From Yersinia mollaretii ATCC 43969 (GTDB taxonomy: Bacteria > Pseudomonadota > Gammaproteobacteria > Enterobacterales > Enterobacteriaceae), in assembly GCF_013282725.1 (NCBI RefSeq), contig NZ_CP054043.1, forward strand, positions 4,526,001-4,590,000: a DNA stretch of 64,000 nucleotides, in the 5' to 3' direction. Numbering within the stretch: the first letter of the stretch is position 1; every line of letters begins with the position of its first letter. Positions 11,350 through 22,484 of this stretch are shown piece by piece. The notes below the pieces were generated by a model that was not told the origin of the DNA, made no database searches, and saw only the letters and a program-made list of their open reading frames with translations. The position numbers and the translations under genes were made by a program.

Positions 11350-12054
11350 TTATTCCAGTTGCTGCAATTCGCCCGTTTTACTGACCCGCCAGCGATGCTC
11401 GCAGAAGTGCAATAGCGGGTTATCCTGCTTACTGTCGCTGTATCCACTGTAGAGTTTCAGCGGCGAACCCAAGCGCTGCTCCAGTTGTACCACTTTCTCT
11501 GGCCCTAAACAGCGCAGGGGCAGCACCCACCCTCCATTGCGCCGTGCCATGCGGCTGCCCACCAGCCGTAAGCGGTGAATAAAGGCTGAATCATGGTAAA
11601 CCTGTTCGACCAGTCGTTGCGGCGAACCAGTAATCAACCAGACCTCGGCGTCACTGCTCTCCAGATATTCGCGCAACCGCATCACCACCACGGGAAACGC
11701 GGTGACTTTCTGCCGAAATGCCTTCACAAAGCGCAACTCCAAATCTTTTAGATGGGCTTCACGCCGCCCAAAAGTCGCCGCCCACAGCAATAGACTCATC
11801 GGCCAGCGGGCGCAGCGCCCCCCAACCAGCAATCCCAGCCCAATCACAGGTAGTAGCGGGATCACCAGCAACAGATTCAGTGGCAGGTGGCGCAACAAAA
11901 ACCGCAAAAAGCTGCCAAACATATCCTGCTGATGCAAAGTGCCATCTAAATCAAAAAAGACCACGCGTTTGGCACTGGCGACTTGCGGCTCGCGTGCGGC
12001 CTTAGAATCAGTGTCAGCTTGCTCAAAGGGGGATGTGGCCTGCTCTGCACTCAA
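11350..12054 (-). CDS. pgpC: Phosphatidylglycerophosphatase C
   Basis: HAD-superfamily phosphatase that dephosphorylates phosphatidylglycerophosphate to phosphatidylglycerol. Motif I is FFDLDGTL (about residues 33-40), with aspartates as nucleophile and acid/base. A hydrophobic hairpin (LLLVIPLLPVIGLGLLVG) places it at the inner membrane, and the later ITGSPQ and YSDSKQDNP blocks are motifs II and IV. The length of 234 residues fits E. coli YfhB/PgpC. It follows murP after three bases, so it probably shares the mur transcript. Confidence 0.9.
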   Translation of the reverse strand: MSAEQATSPFEQADTDSKAAREPQVASAKRVVFFDLDGTLHQQDMFGSFLRFLLRHLPLNLLLVIPLLPVIGLGLLVGGRCARWPMSLLLWAATFGRREAHLKDLELRFVKAFRQKVTAFPVVVMRLREYLESSDAEVWLITGSPQRLVEQVYHDSAFIHRLRLVGSRMARRNGGWVLPLRCLGPEKVVQLEQRLGSPLKLYSGYSDSKQDNPLLHFCEHRWRVSKTGELQQLE

Positions 12055-12057
12055 AAG

Positions 12058-13428
12058 TTACTCCTCAGGGTCATTGAATCCCATAAACCAAGTAAATAGA
12101 AAACCTGCCAGTATGGTGACAACCATAGCCACTAAATACAACATCACTTTACCAGTGACGATAGTCAGCGCCAGTGGTAAGCCGGAAATACCAAACGTAA
12201 TCACGGTCGCCACTTTCCAATAACTGATCAGTGCCCCGCCGACCGCGCCTCCTAAGCAAGCCGCAATGAAAGGTTTGCCCAGCGGCAAGGTGACACCGAA
12301 AATCAGCGGCTCACCGATGCCCAGAATCCCCACGGGCAACGCCCCTTTGATCACTTTTTTCAATCGACTATTCCGGGTTTTCATTAGCACCGCCAACGCG
12401 GCCCCCACCTGCCCGACCCCCGCCATAGCCAAAATCGGCAGCAGTGGATTGGCTCCGTGAGCCTGAACCAGCTCCACATGAATAGGCACTAGCCCTTGAT
12501 GCAGCCCGGTCAATACCAGTGGCAGGAAGAAACCAGACAACAGCGCCCCCACCAGCAAACCGCCATGATCAATCGCCAAATTGACACCATGAGTGATGCC
12601 CTCGGAAATATAGCCGCCCAGTGGCTGCAAAATCACAATCGCCAGTGAGGCGGTAATCAGAGTGGTCAGCAGTGGGTTGACGATAAGCTCGATGGACTCC
12701 GGTAAGCGCTGGCGTAGCCACTTCTCCAGCCAGCACATTAAGGCCACCACCAGTAACACAGCAATCACACCGCCGCGCCCTGGCTGCAATGGTTCGCCGA
12801 ATAGGGTGATTTGCGCCAGTGCCGGGCTGGTCAGAATCCCCGCCATCACCCCGCCCATCGCCGCTGAGCCGCCAAAGACCTTGGCCGCATTGACCCCCAC
12901 CAGAATATTCATAATGGCAAAAACCGCGCTACCGAAAATGGCCAGCAGGCCAAGCAGATTCGGGTATTGCAGCGCCAGATCTCCTGAGATATCAGGTCGT
13001 TTCAGCAGGTTTACTATCCCCATAATCAAACCTGATGCGATAAATGCAGGGATGATCGGGATGAATATGTTAGCCAGTTGCCTTAAGGCTTCACTCATCG
13101 GGGCGGCATATTTGGCCTTGGCCTGCGCCTTATTACGGCTGATATCATCCAGAGACACCGCAGTGTCATCTCTCTGGCTTTTCAACAAGGTACGCATACG
13201 ATCAACCACTTTTGACGCCGCACCGGGGCCAACAATCAGCTGATGCTGATCCCCCTGCTTGATGTAACCCTTTACGCCCTCCAACTGCTTAAGCAGCACC
13301 AAATCCGGCAGTTGCTCATCTTTCACCACAATGCGCACCCGGGTCATGCAGTTCTCAAGTTTGAGAATATTCCCTTCGCCACCAATGCCCGCAAGTATTT
13401 GTGTTGCCAATATGGTTGACTTATCCAT
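12058..13428 (-). CDS. murP: PTS N-acetylmuramic acid transporter, EIIBC component
   Basis: MurP imports and phosphorylates N-acetylmuramic acid. The N-terminal EIIB domain carries the phospho-cysteine in ENCMTRVRI (about residue 28). The EIIC membrane domain spans roughly residue 110 to the end, including GIGEPLIFGVTLPL, a typical glucose-family EIIC signature. No EIIA domain is present, so the general glucose EIIA must supply phosphate, as for E. coli MurP. It lies 23 bases downstream of murQ. Confidence 0.93.
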   Translation of the reverse strand: MDKSTILATQILAGIGGEGNILKLENCMTRVRIVVKDEQLPDLVLLKQLEGVKGYIKQGDQHQLIVGPGAASKVVDRMRTLLKSQRDDTAVSLDDISRNKAQAKAKYAAPMSEALRQLANIFIPIIPAFIASGLIMGIVNLLKRPDISGDLALQYPNLLGLLAIFGSAVFAIMNILVGVNAAKVFGGSAAMGGVMAGILTSPALAQITLFGEPLQPGRGGVIAVLLVVALMCWLEKWLRQRLPESIELIVNPLLTTLITASLAIVILQPLGGYISEGITHGVNLAIDHGGLLVGALLSGFFLPLVLTGLHQGLVPIHVELVQAHGANPLLPILAMAGVGQVGAALAVLMKTRNSRLKKVIKGALPVGILGIGEPLIFGVTLPLGKPFIAACLGGAVGGALISYWKVATVITFGISGLPLALTIVTGKVMLYLVAMVVTILAGFLFTWFMGFNDPEE

Positions 13429-13451
13429 CGCCGATCCTCTGAGAGTGAGTC

Positions 13452-14339
13452 TTACAATGCTGCGCGCAAATAGCCCTGATGCTGCTGGAGATCCTGACGG
13501 GCCTGCTCGGCGCTCACCCCTTTCAGAATCATCAAAATGGCGGGTTTCACTTCAAATTCAGTTTGTGACAGTGCATTTTCAGCCTCCGCGCGGCTGGCTC
13601 CGGTAGCCTCAACCACAATGCGGCAAGCACGATCGACCAGCTTCACATTGGTCGCTTTCACATCCACCATTAGATTTTGGTAAACCTTACCCAACCTGAC
13701 CATCGCCCCGGTGGATAGCATATTCAGTACCAATTTCTGCGCCGTACCCGACTTCATTCGGGTGGAACCGGTCAGCGCTTCCGGCCCGACCACGGGTGAG
13801 ATGGCAACCAATGCTTCCTGCGCGATAGGGGAGTCTGGATTACAGGAGATGGCCGCCGTCGGGCAGCCAAGTTGCCGGGCATAGCGCAGAGCACCAATGA
13901 CATAGGGGGTACGGCCCGAGGCTGCCAGACCCACCACCATATCGGTTGCGGTAAGATTTAAATCTTGCAGATCCCGCATCCCGAGCGCCATATCATCTTC
14001 GGCCCCTTCTACGGCTTTGAGTAACGCACTGGGGCCGCCCGCAATTAAGCCAATCACCATGCCATGAGGCACACCAAAGGTCGGTGGGCATTCCGAGGCA
14101 TCCAGAACCCCGAGCCGGCCGCTAGTTCCAGCCCCCAGATAGATCAGCCGCCCGCCCTGCTTGAGTGCCTCGGCTGCCAGATCAACCGCCTGCGCAATCG
14201 CCGGTAAAACCAAGCGAATGGCCTCCGGCACTTTGCGATCCTCATCATTAATGCAGGTCAGCATCGCCAGCGTAGAGAGTTTGTCCAACTCCATAGTGGC
14301 CGGATTACGACTTTCAGAAATTAACATGCCCAGATTCAT
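13452..14339 (-). CDS. murQ: N-acetylmuramic acid 6-phosphate etherase
   Basis: MurQ removes the lactyl ether from MurNAc-6-phosphate, giving GlcNAc-6-phosphate and D-lactate for cell-wall recycling. The 295-residue protein has a SIS sugar-phosphate domain with [21 protein letters not shown] around residues 70-90 and [13 protein letters not shown] near 190. It heads a minus-strand operon with murP, and probably pgpC, divergent from its regulator murR, with AT-rich palindromes between them. Confidence 0.96.
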   Translation of the reverse strand: MNLGMLISESRNPATMELDKLSTLAMLTCINDEDRKVPEAIRLVLPAIAQAVDLAAEALKQGGRLIYLGAGTSGRLGVLDASECPPTFGVPHGMVIGLIAGGPSALLKAVEGAEDDMALGMRDLQDLNLTATDMVVGLAASGRTPYVIGALRYARQLGCPTAAISCNPDSPIAQEALVAISPVVGPEALTGSTRMKSGTAQKLVLNMLSTGAMVRLGKVYQNLMVDVKATNVKLVDRACRIVVEATGASRAEAENALSQTEFEVKPAILMILKGVSAEQARQDLQQHQGYLRAAL

Positions 14340-14352
14340 GATTTGTTCCTCG

Positions 14353-14400
14353 TTGAATTTTTAATTCAAAAATATTTATTTATAATTGAATATAATATTC
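14353..14400. promoter_or_regulatory. Palindromes between murQ and murR, candidate MurR operators
   Basis: Two perfect palindromes lie here: TTGAATTTTTAATTCAA at 14353-14369 and GAATATAATATTC at 14388-14400. They share the TGAAT/ATTCA half. MurR, an RpiR-family repressor, binds inverted repeats between murR and murQ in E. coli, so these are the best operator candidates. The exact site is inferred. Confidence 0.5.
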
Positions 14401-14545
14401 ATTAAAGCGACTGTTTTCTTGTCGCATTCATCGGATGATCACAAAAAAAGGGTGTTATGCTCGCTAACTTAGCCTTTGCCCTCTGTTTTTATGGGTATTC
14501 TTAACCCGCATGGCAAAATAGCTTCCCTTATTCAGGAACTGATTT

Positions 14546-15388
14546 ATGAGCACTCTTCTACGTATCCGCCAGCTCTACCCGACGCTGGCACAAAATGACC
14601 GCAAGCTGGCCGACTTTCTGCTGACCAATCCTGAGCAGGCACGCCATCTGAGTTCGCAGCGATTGGCGTTGCAGACCGGTGTCAGTCAATCTGCGGTGGT
14701 CAAATTTGCTCAGAAATTAGGCTACAAAGGCTTTCCGGCTCTGAAGCTGGCACTGAGCGAGGTGGTCGCCGCACCAGCGCAGGCCGTCACACTTCACAAC
14801 CAAATTCTGAGTACCGATAGCTTAAAAACCGTCGGCGAAAAGCTATTGAGTGAAAAAGCCGCCGCACTGCGGGCGACACTGGATATCAACAGTGAACAGC
14901 GCCTCACCCAAGCATTAGAGATGCTGCGGGCAGCACGACGTATTATCTTGACCGGTATTGGTGCATCTGGGCTGGTGGCGAAAGATCTTGCCTATAAGCT
15001 GTTAAAAATTGGCGTGATGGCGGTATCGGAAACGGATATGCATGCCCAGTTGGCCGCCGTGCAAGCATTAGATTCGCGGGATTTGCTGTTGGCGATCTCC
15101 TTTAGCGGTGAACGCCGAGAGATCAATCTGGCCGCTGAAGAGGCACAGCGGTGTGGTGCTAAGGTACTGGCACTGACCAGCTTCTCCCCCAACAGTTTGC
15201 AACAGCGCGCTGACCATTGCCTGTATACCATCTCAGAAGAGCCAGCCATTCGCAGTGCCGCGATATCTTCAAGCACCGCGCAATATGCCCTGACGGACCT
15301 GCTGTTTATGGCGATGATTCAGCAAGATCTTGAAAGCGCTCAGGATCACATTAAGCACAGTGCGGCACTGATGAAAAAACTGGTCTAA
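14546..15388 (+). CDS. murR: MurR, RpiR-family regulator of MurNAc use
   Basis: A 280-residue RpiR-type regulator: N-terminal helix-turn-helix (about 1-75, with LALQTGVSQSAVVKFAQKLGYKGF) and C-terminal SIS domain (about 120-270, ILTGIGASGLVAKDLAYKL) that should sense MurNAc-6-phosphate. In E. coli MurR represses murQP. Its divergent position here fits that role. ATG 14546 gives the standard family N-terminus. Confidence 0.92.
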   Translation: MSTLLRIRQLYPTLAQNDRKLADFLLTNPEQARHLSSQRLALQTGVSQSAVVKFAQKLGYKGFPALKLALSEVVAAPAQAVTLHNQILSTDSLKTVGEKLLSEKAAALRATLDINSEQRLTQALEMLRAARRIILTGIGASGLVAKDLAYKLLKIGVMAVSETDMHAQLAAVQALDSRDLLLAISFSGERREINLAAEEAQRCGAKVLALTSFSPNSLQQRADHCLYTISEEPAIRSAAISSSTAQYALTDLLFMAMIQQDLESAQDHIKHSAALMKKLV

Positions 15389-15448
15389 GGAGTTCAGAGG
15401 CGTATAATCCTCCGCTGTTCAGAATACCCGACCTAAGGTAAGAAAATC

Positions 15449-15709
15449 ATGGCCCTGTTGATCACTCGTAAATGCATTAATTGCGACATGTGCGAGCCGG
15501 AATGCCCTAACGAGGCAATTTCCATGGGTGCGGAAATCTATCAGATTGACCCGATGCGCTGTACGGAATGTGTGGGTCATTACGAAACGCCAACTTGCCA
15601 GTTGGTCTGCCCAATTGATAATACGATATCGATCGATCCTGCTTGGGTTGAGTCTAACGAGCAGCTGTGGGATAAGTTTGTCCAACTGCATCACGCCGAT
15701 CGTTTGTAG
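15449..15709 (+). CDS. yfhL: YfhL family 4Fe-4S ferredoxin
   Basis: A small 86-residue ferredoxin with two 4Fe-4S motifs: CINCDMCEPECP near the N-terminus and a second set beginning CTECVGHYETPTC with a nine-residue insertion between cysteines, then CP. This spacing is typical of the YfhL/Alvin-type ferredoxins. The physiological partner is not settled. The start ATG 15449 is preceded by TAAGGTAAG. It converges on the GntP-type permease. Confidence 0.93.
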   Translation: MALLITRKCINCDMCEPECPNEAISMGAEIYQIDPMRCTECVGHYETPTCQLVCPIDNTISIDPAWVESNEQLWDKFVQLHHADRL

Positions 15710-15736
15710 CCTTTGCGACTCCCCAATACTGTGAAT

Positions 15737-15764
15737 GATCAGTGCCTCCGTGGAAGCACTGGTC
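15737..15764. terminator. Hairpin between yfhL and the permease gene
   Basis: GATCAGTGC (15737-15745) pairs with GCACTGGTC (15756-15764), leaving one G-T pair. No long T run follows on either strand, so it may be a weak convergent terminator. Confidence 0.4.
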
Positions 15765-15785
15765 ACAAATCAACTCAAAACCGCG

Positions 15786-17129
15786 TTAAACAAACAGGCT
15801 GATCAGCAGCACCATCCCCAAGCCAACCACCGAGTTAGTCAACTCCAGCAAGCCCCAAGTTTTCAGCGTGTCTTTAATCGACAGCTCAAAATACCCTTTA
15901 AACAGCCAGAATGAAGCATCATTAATATGGGTGAAGGTGTTAGAACCTGCCGCCGTTGCTAGCACCAACAGCGCCGGATCGACCGAGGTAATGGTGTGGG
16001 TGACGGGGTCCATGACAGCGGCACCAATAATCCCCGCTGCGGTCATGGCCGACACCACACCTTGCCCAGTTGATAGGCGAATAAGCACCGTAATCAGCCA
16101 GGCCATGATATAAGGTGATACCCCACCCGCTGACATCAGCATACCGATGGTATCGCCAATGCCAGTATCAATGATGACCTGTTTTAGCGCCCCACCCGCA
16201 CCGATGATCAAGATGACCATCGCAATCCCTTTTACCGCCCCTTCAAAGGAGTGCATCACCCATTCCATCTTATGACCGCGCCCAGTGCCGAAAAGAACAA
16301 AGGCGACCAGCATCGCGATAAACATGGCAATAGGTGACGAACCAAGGAAGTTGAGGAGGGTGTACGATGTCGTCCCTTTAACCAACCAGATGTTAGCAAT
16401 GGTCGTGAAAATCATAATAAAAGCAGGGATGAGCGGAACCAAAATTGAGGTGCTAAACGACGGTAAATTATTTTCATCCAGCGGGTTTTCTGCCTTCAGG
16501 AACGTCGGTACTGGCCGCTCCAGATTGCCAAGGAATTTCGGCAAAATTAGTCCCGCACAGATAACTGAAGGGATGGCAACCAGCACGCCGTAGATATAAA
16601 CCATCCCCATATCAGCACCATACGCACTAACAAGGGCAACTGGCCCCGGCTGTGGTGGGAAAAGGGAGTGCGCAGTCGTCGCAGCAGCAACGGCGGGGAT
16701 CGCCAACTTCAGGAATGGGATCTTGGCTTCAACCGCGATAGCAATGATCAAGGGTGCCAAAATGATAAAGGCAACTTCATAGAACATAGCCAAACCAAAG
16801 ATCAGGCCAATGATGATGACGGCAAACTCGACATACTTAAGCCCAAACCGACGCAACAGAGTCTGAGCTATCTGATGAGCGGCACCAGAGTCGACCATCA
16901 GCTTGCCGATCACCGCACCAAAGACGACGATGATAGCCAGTTCACCGAGCGTCCCCCCAAACCCCGCTTTAATGGTATGCAGAAGTTTGAGCAGATCCAT
17001 CCCGGCGAGAGTTCCCACCAACAGTGCCGCTAACAGCAATGCAATCATTGAGTTAATTTGATAGCGGATATTGAGCAGTAGCATCAAGCCAATGCCCAAT
17101 ACCACCCATAGGATATTAATCCATTCCAT
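15786..17129 (-). CDS. GntP-family sugar-acid:proton symporter
   Basis: A 447-residue inner-membrane permease with about twelve hydrophobic segments. Family markers include [23 protein letters not shown] near residue 60 and [19 protein letters not shown] near 160. Members carry gluconate, fructuronate, D-serine or related substrates, and the sequence alone does not settle which. No kinase, dehydrogenase or regulator gene lies beside it, so the pathway is unknown. In E. coli yfhL and acpS are adjacent, so this gene looks like a lineage-specific insertion between them. Confidence 0.85.
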   Translation of the reverse strand: MEWINILWVVLGIGLMLLLNIRYQINSMIALLLAALLVGTLAGMDLLKLLHTIKAGFGGTLGELAIIVVFGAVIGKLMVDSGAAHQIAQTLLRRFGLKYVEFAVIIIGLIFGLAMFYEVAFIILAPLIIAIAVEAKIPFLKLAIPAVAAATTAHSLFPPQPGPVALVSAYGADMGMVYIYGVLVAIPSVICAGLILPKFLGNLERPVPTFLKAENPLDENNLPSFSTSILVPLIPAFIMIFTTIANIWLVKGTTSYTLLNFLGSSPIAMFIAMLVAFVLFGTGRGHKMEWVMHSFEGAVKGIAMVILIIGAGGALKQVIIDTGIGDTIGMLMSAGGVSPYIMAWLITVLIRLSTGQGVVSAMTAAGIIGAAVMDPVTHTITSVDPALLVLATAAGSNTFTHINDASFWLFKGYFELSIKDTLKTWGLLELTNSVVGLGMVLLISLFV

Positions 17130-17514
17130 CTTTTATTTTCCCCAGAGGTTAATTATCAATGTCTTCAAGTATCACTATTTTTATATTGGTCAGGCCAAAT
17201 TAAGTGATTTTTAGTTGGCAGAAGATCACATTCATACTGGAGTTTTTGCTTTAACCCCACACTCTTGCGATCAAGCCGTTCATTGCATCCAATAATTTGG
17301 TATTACAAGTACCACTTACTGGGCGACCAAATGAAGTATTGGTTAACCAACTTGTCGGACAGATCGCAAAATTAAGATTTATTGCAAAATAAAGACTTAT
17401 TACAAAAAGTTTTTACACCCTGATGCGGATTGAGAAACGGAGAGCGGGATGGGAGTGATAGGAGTGATGAGTTAGGGTCGGGTTGAATAGGGCTAGGTTG
17501 GATGGGATAAGTCA
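17130..17514. other. Non-coding region upstream of the GntP-type permease
   Basis: No gene was found. The half nearest the permease is AT-rich and presumably holds its promoter. I did not find a GntR-type operator or a convincing -10/-35 pair. Confidence 0.4.
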
Positions 17515-17548
17515 CAAAAAAGGAGCGGCATTTTCATGCTCGCTCCTT
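17515..17548 (-). terminator. Rho-independent terminator after acpS
   Basis: Stem AAGGAGCG/CGCTCCTT (17520-17527 with 17541-17548) extended by GCAT/ATGC, followed on the minus strand by a T run. It ends the lepA-to-acpS direction of transcription. Confidence 0.8.
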
Positions 17549-17586
17549 AATGCTTATTAGCAGCCTCTTGGCAGCAATAGGTAATC

Positions 17587-17967
17587 TTAGCTTTCAATGA
17601 TCACAGTGGCACAGGCATAGCGCCGCTCATCCGCTAAAGTAACATGCAGGGATTTGACCCCTAGCTCGGCTGCCAATTCTGCCGCCCGTTGATGCAAATG
17701 CAGTGTCGGCTTACCCAATGCATCGTTAATCACTTCAAACTGATTAAACGCCAGACCATTACGGATGCCAGTGCCAAATGCTTTGGCCGCCGCTTCTTTG
17801 ACCGCAAAACGTTTAGCCAGAAAACGGATGGGTTGCTGATGCTGCTGATAATGTTGCCATTCGGATGGACTCAGGATACGCCGTGCCAATCTGTCACCGC
17901 TACGTTCAACCACGGCCTCTATCCTTGAAATCTCAACAATATCAGTACCTAAGCCAAGAATAGCCAT
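17587..17967 (-). CDS. acpS: Holo-[acyl-carrier-protein] synthase
   Basis: AcpS transfers 4'-phosphopantetheine from CoA to the serine of apo-ACP. The 126-residue protein has the two magnesium-binding blocks [11 protein letters not shown] (residues about 6-16) and [14 protein letters not shown] (about 53-66). Its ATG overlaps the pdxJ stop by one base (TAATG), so the two are translationally coupled. It is the last gene before a strong terminator. Confidence 0.97.
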   Translation of the reverse strand: MAILGLGTDIVEISRIEAVVERSGDRLARRILSPSEWQHYQQHQQPIRFLAKRFAVKEAAAKAFGTGIRNGLAFNQFEVINDALGKPTLHLHQRAAELAAELGVKSLHVTLADERRYACATVIIES

Positions 17968-18698
17968 TAACGACGCGCTTCCCGCATCAACACTTTCATA
18001 TCGCCAACCGCAGCGGCAAGCCCGGTCATCACTGCCTGACCAATAATAGCATGGCCAATATTCAGCTCCTGGATTTCAGGTAAGGCGGCGATGGGTTGCA
18101 CATTGTGGTAAGTCAGGCCATGGCCTGCATTGACCTTCAGCCCTTTGCTGGCCGCATAAGTCGCGGCTTTCGTGATCCGCACTAACTCGGCCTGACGCGC
18201 TAAATCAGTAATGGCATCGGCATAAGCGCCGGTATGGATTTCAATATAAGGTGCACCCACGGTAACAGCCGCATCAATCTGGCGCATATCTGCATCAATA
18301 AATAGTGATACCAAAATGCCCGCCTCAGCTAATCTGCTGACGGCTATCGTCATTTTGTCAATTTGCCCGGCGACATCCAGACCACCTTCGGTCGTCACTT
18401 CCTGACGTTTTTCCGGCACCAAACAGCAAAAGTGGGGTTGTAACTCACAGGCGATCCCCACCATTTCATCCGTGACGGCCATTTCCAGATTCATGCGGGT
18501 CTGGATGGTCTGACGTAAGATACGCACATCGCGATCCGTGATATGGCGACGATCTTCACGTAAATGCACCGTAATGCCGTCGGCACCGGCTTGTTCGGCG
18601 ATAAACGCGGCCTGAATAGGATCAGGGTAAATGGTTCCACGTGCATTTCGTAATGTCGCAATGTGATCAATATTAACGCCCAGCAACAAATCAGCCAT
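17967..18698 (-). CDS. pdxJ: Pyridoxine 5'-phosphate synthase
   Basis: PdxJ condenses 3-amino-2-oxopropyl phosphate with 1-deoxyxylulose 5-phosphate to give pyridoxine 5'-phosphate. The 243-residue TIM barrel shows [16 protein letters not shown] at the N-terminus, the HLREDRRHI block and the late GHGLTY and NIGHAIIG phosphate-binding segments. The recO-pdxJ gap of 154 bases is longer than others in this run and may hold a promoter. Confidence 0.97.
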   Translation of the reverse strand: MADLLLGVNIDHIATLRNARGTIYPDPIQAAFIAEQAGADGITVHLREDRRHITDRDVRILRQTIQTRMNLEMAVTDEMVGIACELQPHFCCLVPEKRQEVTTEGGLDVAGQIDKMTIAVSRLAEAGILVSLFIDADMRQIDAAVTVGAPYIEIHTGAYADAITDLARQAELVRITKAATYAASKGLKVNAGHGLTYHNVQPIAALPEIQELNIGHAIIGQAVMTGLAAAVGDMKVLMREARR

Positions 18699-18852
18699 GA
18701 CAGCCCTCCCGTTATGGATGCATCTTGATTAGGTCAATAAGCACGCAAAAAGCCTGCTATGAAACGCATAAGTGCCTCGCAGTTTACACTGAGTAGACGG
18801 GCGGCAATAAGTGAAAATTGGCGATGGAGAGTTTAAATAATGTCGGAACGCA

Positions 18853-19578
18853 CTAGGTTAAGGGTTCAACCGGTGGCTTAATCACGAATTGGCGGAACAG
18901 TTCACGACTTTTTAGCGGCTTACCGCCCAGATAGGGTTTCAGCGCAATGCGGGTAAATCGTTTGGCAGCACGCAGAGTGTCGGCATCAGGAAATTCACGA
19001 TGAGCCAAGGCCAGCAATTGGCGGCCGGTAAAGCTGTAATGGTCGATCACCAGACTGGCGATAAAACCTTTTTCTTCCCGATAGCGGTAGGTCATGGTCT
19101 CCGATACGGGCTGCCCGCTGCCTGAACAATGAAGAAAATCAACGCCATAGCCAAGGTGAGCCAATATCGCCAATTCAAACTGGCGTAATGCATATTCAGG
19201 CGTTCCATCACTGCCAGCCAATGATTGCAAACAGTGCAGATAGTCGAAGAATAAGGCAGAGTAATTGGTTTGGTGTTCTAACACCCGAGAAAGCAGCTCA
19301 TTGACATATAAGCCGCTGTACAACATAGAGCCGCTCAATGGGAGAGCTAACGATACTGGCTCGGCACTGCGTAATGTTTTGACCTCACCTCGTCCGCTCC
19401 AGCGAACCAGTAAAGGCGTAAAAGGCTGCAAGCAGCCTTTTAGATTGGATCGGCGACCCCGCGCACCTTTTGCCAATACCCGCATGCGGCCTTCTCCTTC
19501 AGTGAATAGATCCAGCATCAAACTGGTTTCACTGTAAGGTCGCCCATGCAGGACAAATGCGCGTTGCCAACCGTCCAT
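18853..19578 (-). CDS. recO: DNA repair protein RecO
   Basis: RecO works with RecR and RecF to load RecA on SSB-coated DNA and to anneal strands. The 241-residue protein has the N-terminal OB fold ([28 protein letters not shown]), a helical core and the usual enterobacterial length. It starts eight bases after the era stop, within the conserved rnc-era-recO order. Confidence 0.96.
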   Translation of the reverse strand: MDGWQRAFVLHGRPYSETSLMLDLFTEGEGRMRVLAKGARGRRSNLKGCLQPFTPLLVRWSGRGEVKTLRSAEPVSLALPLSGSMLYSGLYVNELLSRVLEHQTNYSALFFDYLHCLQSLAGSDGTPEYALRQFELAILAHLGYGVDFLHCSGSGQPVSETMTYRYREEKGFIASLVIDHYSFTGRQLLALAHREFPDADTLRAAKRFTRIALKPYLGGKPLKSRELFRQFVIKPPVEPLT

Positions 19579-19586
19579 CGGCGGCC

Positions 19587-21178
<1,592 letters not shown>

Positions 21179-21389
21179 TTACCAATAGATCAAGAATGCG
21201 TCAAAAACTACAGCATACGGAACAGGTCTGATCCACCAAAAATATCAGGACAAAACTGTTTCGTTTGCAGTGGCCCCCATAAAAGAGCCAACTTTTATCG
21301 CTCGAAAGTATATTCTACAACGAGTGGAAATATAATGCTGCGTTTAAATACCCTGCTCACCTGAACTCATCGCGGTATTACCAGCGGCC

Positions 21390-21432
21390 ACACACCCGAA
21401 TCACTGACATTTATCAGATCATCGGGATGTGT
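21390..21432 (-). promoter_or_regulatory. Long hairpin in the lepB-rnc gap, probable RNase III autoregulatory site
   Basis: An imperfect stem of about 17 pairs joins 21390-21407 and 21414-21432 with a short loop. It lies just after lepB in the rnc leader, where E. coli has an RNase III cleavage hairpin. Position and shape are seen; the function is inferred. The rest of 21176-21476 shows nothing distinct. Confidence 0.5.
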
Positions 21433-21476
21433 TAACAACAACTGACGACTACGCCAATGACTTTGGGCCGCCGATA

Positions 21477-22478
21477 TTAATGAACGCCACCAATCCGACT
21501 TAAACGTACGCCCGTTGGCCATTCACCTTCTTGCTTTTCAAAACTCATCCAAATAGCCGTAGCCTTACCCACCAGATTACGCTCTGGCACAAAGCCCCAG
21601 TAACGGCTATCTGCGCTATTATCGCGATTGTCGCCCATCATAAAGTAATGACCTTCCGGCACCACCCAAACCCCGAGAGGCTGATTAGGCTGCTGATAAT
21701 AGCCACCAATCTGATCCTGACGCCCTGGCACTGTCAGAATATGGTGTGCAACCGTGCCTAACGTCTCACTACGTTCACGCAGACGCACACCACCGTCAGG
21801 TACAGCCTGATTGGTCGGGATCTGGAAGAAGCCAGCAGAAGTCTCGCCATTACCGCTATAGCGGAATGTCTGCACAAAATCACTTGGTTCAGACGGGCTG
21901 TAAGTAATCGGTAACGCGCTATCGCAAGAAGTACCGGTATTGCACGCAGGCTGAACCGTCACTTCTTTGCTAATTGGATTATAGCTAACACGGTCACCCG
22001 GTAAACCCACCACCCGCTTGATATAATCTACTCGCGGATCTAGCGGATATTTAAACACGGCAATATCGCCACGTTTTGGATGCCCAGTAGGGATCAGCGT
22101 AGTTTGCGTTATCGGATCTTTAATACCGTAAGCAAACTTCTCAACCAGAATGAAATCACCAATCAATAGCGTGGGCATCATCGAACCAGACGGAATCTGG
22201 AAAGGTTCGTAAATAAACGAACGCACGATAAATACCAGTGCCAATACCGGGAAAACGGAAGCACAAGTCTCAATCCAGCCGGGTTGTCTCGCCGCCTGTG
22301 ATAATGTTTTATTATCTACCGCGTCACCCGCCTGAGCCTTGATTTCCGCAGTTTGTGCGTGTACTGCGGCAATTTTCGCCTGACGTGCCGGGCCCCATTT
22401 AAACCGCTCGAAGCACCAGATAATCCCTGTCAACAGCGTTGCTATCGCTAAAATCAAAGCGAACATATTAGCCATCAA
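21477..22478 (-). CDS. lepB: Signal peptidase I
   Basis: LepB cleaves signal peptides from exported proteins. The 333-residue protein has two N-terminal membrane segments (about 4-22 and 72-92), the nucleophile serine in IPSGSMMPTL, and the general-base lysine in YIKRVVGLPGDRV. The GDNRDNSADSRYWG box is also present. It lies six bases after lepA and is surely co-transcribed with it. Confidence 0.97.
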   Translation of the reverse strand: MMANMFALILAIATLLTGIIWCFERFKWGPARQAKIAAVHAQTAEIKAQAGDAVDNKTLSQAARQPGWIETCASVFPVLALVFIVRSFIYEPFQIPSGSMMPTLLIGDFILVEKFAYGIKDPITQTTLIPTGHPKRGDIAVFKYPLDPRVDYIKRVVGLPGDRVSYNPISKEVTVQPACNTGTSCDSALPITYSPSEPSDFVQTFRYSGNGETSAGFFQIPTNQAVPDGGVRLRERSETLGTVAHHILTVPGRQDQIGGYYQQPNQPLGVWVVPEGHYFMMGDNRDNSADSRYWGFVPERNLVGKATAIWMSFEKQEGEWPTGVRLSRIGGVH

Positions 22479-22484
22479 AACTCC

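Noticed and set aside
14425..14455. Possible CRP site near murQ (TTTGTGATCATCCGATGAAT on the minus strand)
   Set aside because: The first half matches, but the second half is poor. I could not support it beyond chance.
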